Below, piece by piece: positions 5,641 through 5,808 of a stretch of 5,808 bases of DNA. Where the stretch lies: NCBI GenBank assembly GCA_938082955.1, contig CALKDE010000207.1:1-5808 (forward strand), written 5' to 3'. The notes under the pieces are model-generated. The model saw only the letters and a program-made list of their open reading frames with translations. It searched no databases and had not been told where the DNA came from. Every line of letters starts with the position of its first letter. Positions within the stretch are counted from its first letter, which is position 1. The DNA is from an uncultured Pseudomonadales bacterium. Lineage in GTDB: Bacteria; Pseudomonadota; Gammaproteobacteria; Pseudomonadales; Pseudohongiellaceae. The translations under genes were made by a program, and so were the position numbers.

Positions 5641-5808
5641 CTAGGGCTTGCTGCCGCGCAGCAGGGCCCAGAGGTTGCTACTGGCGAGCAAACTTGCGAA
5701 AAGAACTAACAAACCGAGGCTAAACCATTGAACTGAATAGGATAAATTCTGGTTAACATCAGCATTTACGGCGGGCCAATGACGTACCAGCACGCCATCC
5801 TGCTCCTC
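5641..5808 (-). CDS. SURF1-like cytochrome oxidase assembly protein, C-terminal 55 residues
   Basis: Only the 3' end is present; the gene starts beyond the right edge. SURF1 proteins are inner-membrane factors that help assemble haem-copper cytochrome c oxidase, with one transmembrane helix at each end and a periplasmic domain between them. The visible part has R-H-W-P-A-V (9-14), then N21-L-S-Y-S-V-Q-W-F29, which lines up with the family pattern H-L-G-Y-A-L-Q-W-F just before the last helix. Next come a hydrophobic helix at about 28-50 and a short basic end (R-G-S-K-P). The usual His is Asn here. Full-length members have about 230-250 residues, so roughly three quarters lies outside. In many proteobacteria this gene sits in the cox operon, so a terminal oxidase cluster probably lies to the right. 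The call rests on a short segment. Confidence 0.68.
   Translation of the reverse strand, partial: EEQDGVLVRHWPAVNADVNQNLSYSVQWFSLGLLVLFASLLASSNLWALLRGSKP

Overview
The window looks like chromosomal DNA of a Gram-negative bacterium, most likely an aquatic gammaproteobacterium. The evidence is five secreted proteins with Sec-type signal peptides, a periplasmic c-type cytochrome domain, and the C-terminus of a SURF1-like cytochrome oxidase assembly protein. No rRNA, tRNA, CRISPR array, transposase or phage gene was seen, so the taxonomic guess is an inference.

Layout, left to right. A truncated CopC-like secreted protein runs off the left edge on the minus strand. Upstream of it on the same strand is a complete acyl-CoA thioesterase of the double-hotdog type (302-1099). 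A 136-base divergent spacer with a perfect 7+7 dyad separates the thioesterase from a plus-strand CopC-like secreted protein that starts at TTG (1236-1850). That gene converges, 16 bases apart, with a minus-strand block of three genes. In transcription order these are: a cytochrome c / copper type II monooxygenase-like fusion (5401 to 3962), a secreted two-module protein B (3942 to 3010), a strong intrinsic terminator (2971-2997), and a close paralogue A of that protein (2814 or 2859 to 1867). A 239-base spacer then precedes the 3' end of a SURF1-like gene (5641 to beyond 5808, minus strand).

How the genes may work together. The fusion protein keeps a CxxCH haem site and all six copper-ligand positions expected of the peptidylglycine/dopamine monooxygenase fold. 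It could therefore take electrons through its own haem for a copper-dependent oxidation in the periplasm. Protein B sits 19 bases downstream and is very probably co-transcribed. Its paralogue A lies behind the terminator and may be expressed separately. The two CopC-like proteins and SURF1 give the neighbourhood a copper/respiratory theme, but a functional link is inferred from proximity only. The most novel element is the fusion enzyme together with the duplicated, unnamed YEGW/PKD-like secreted proteins.
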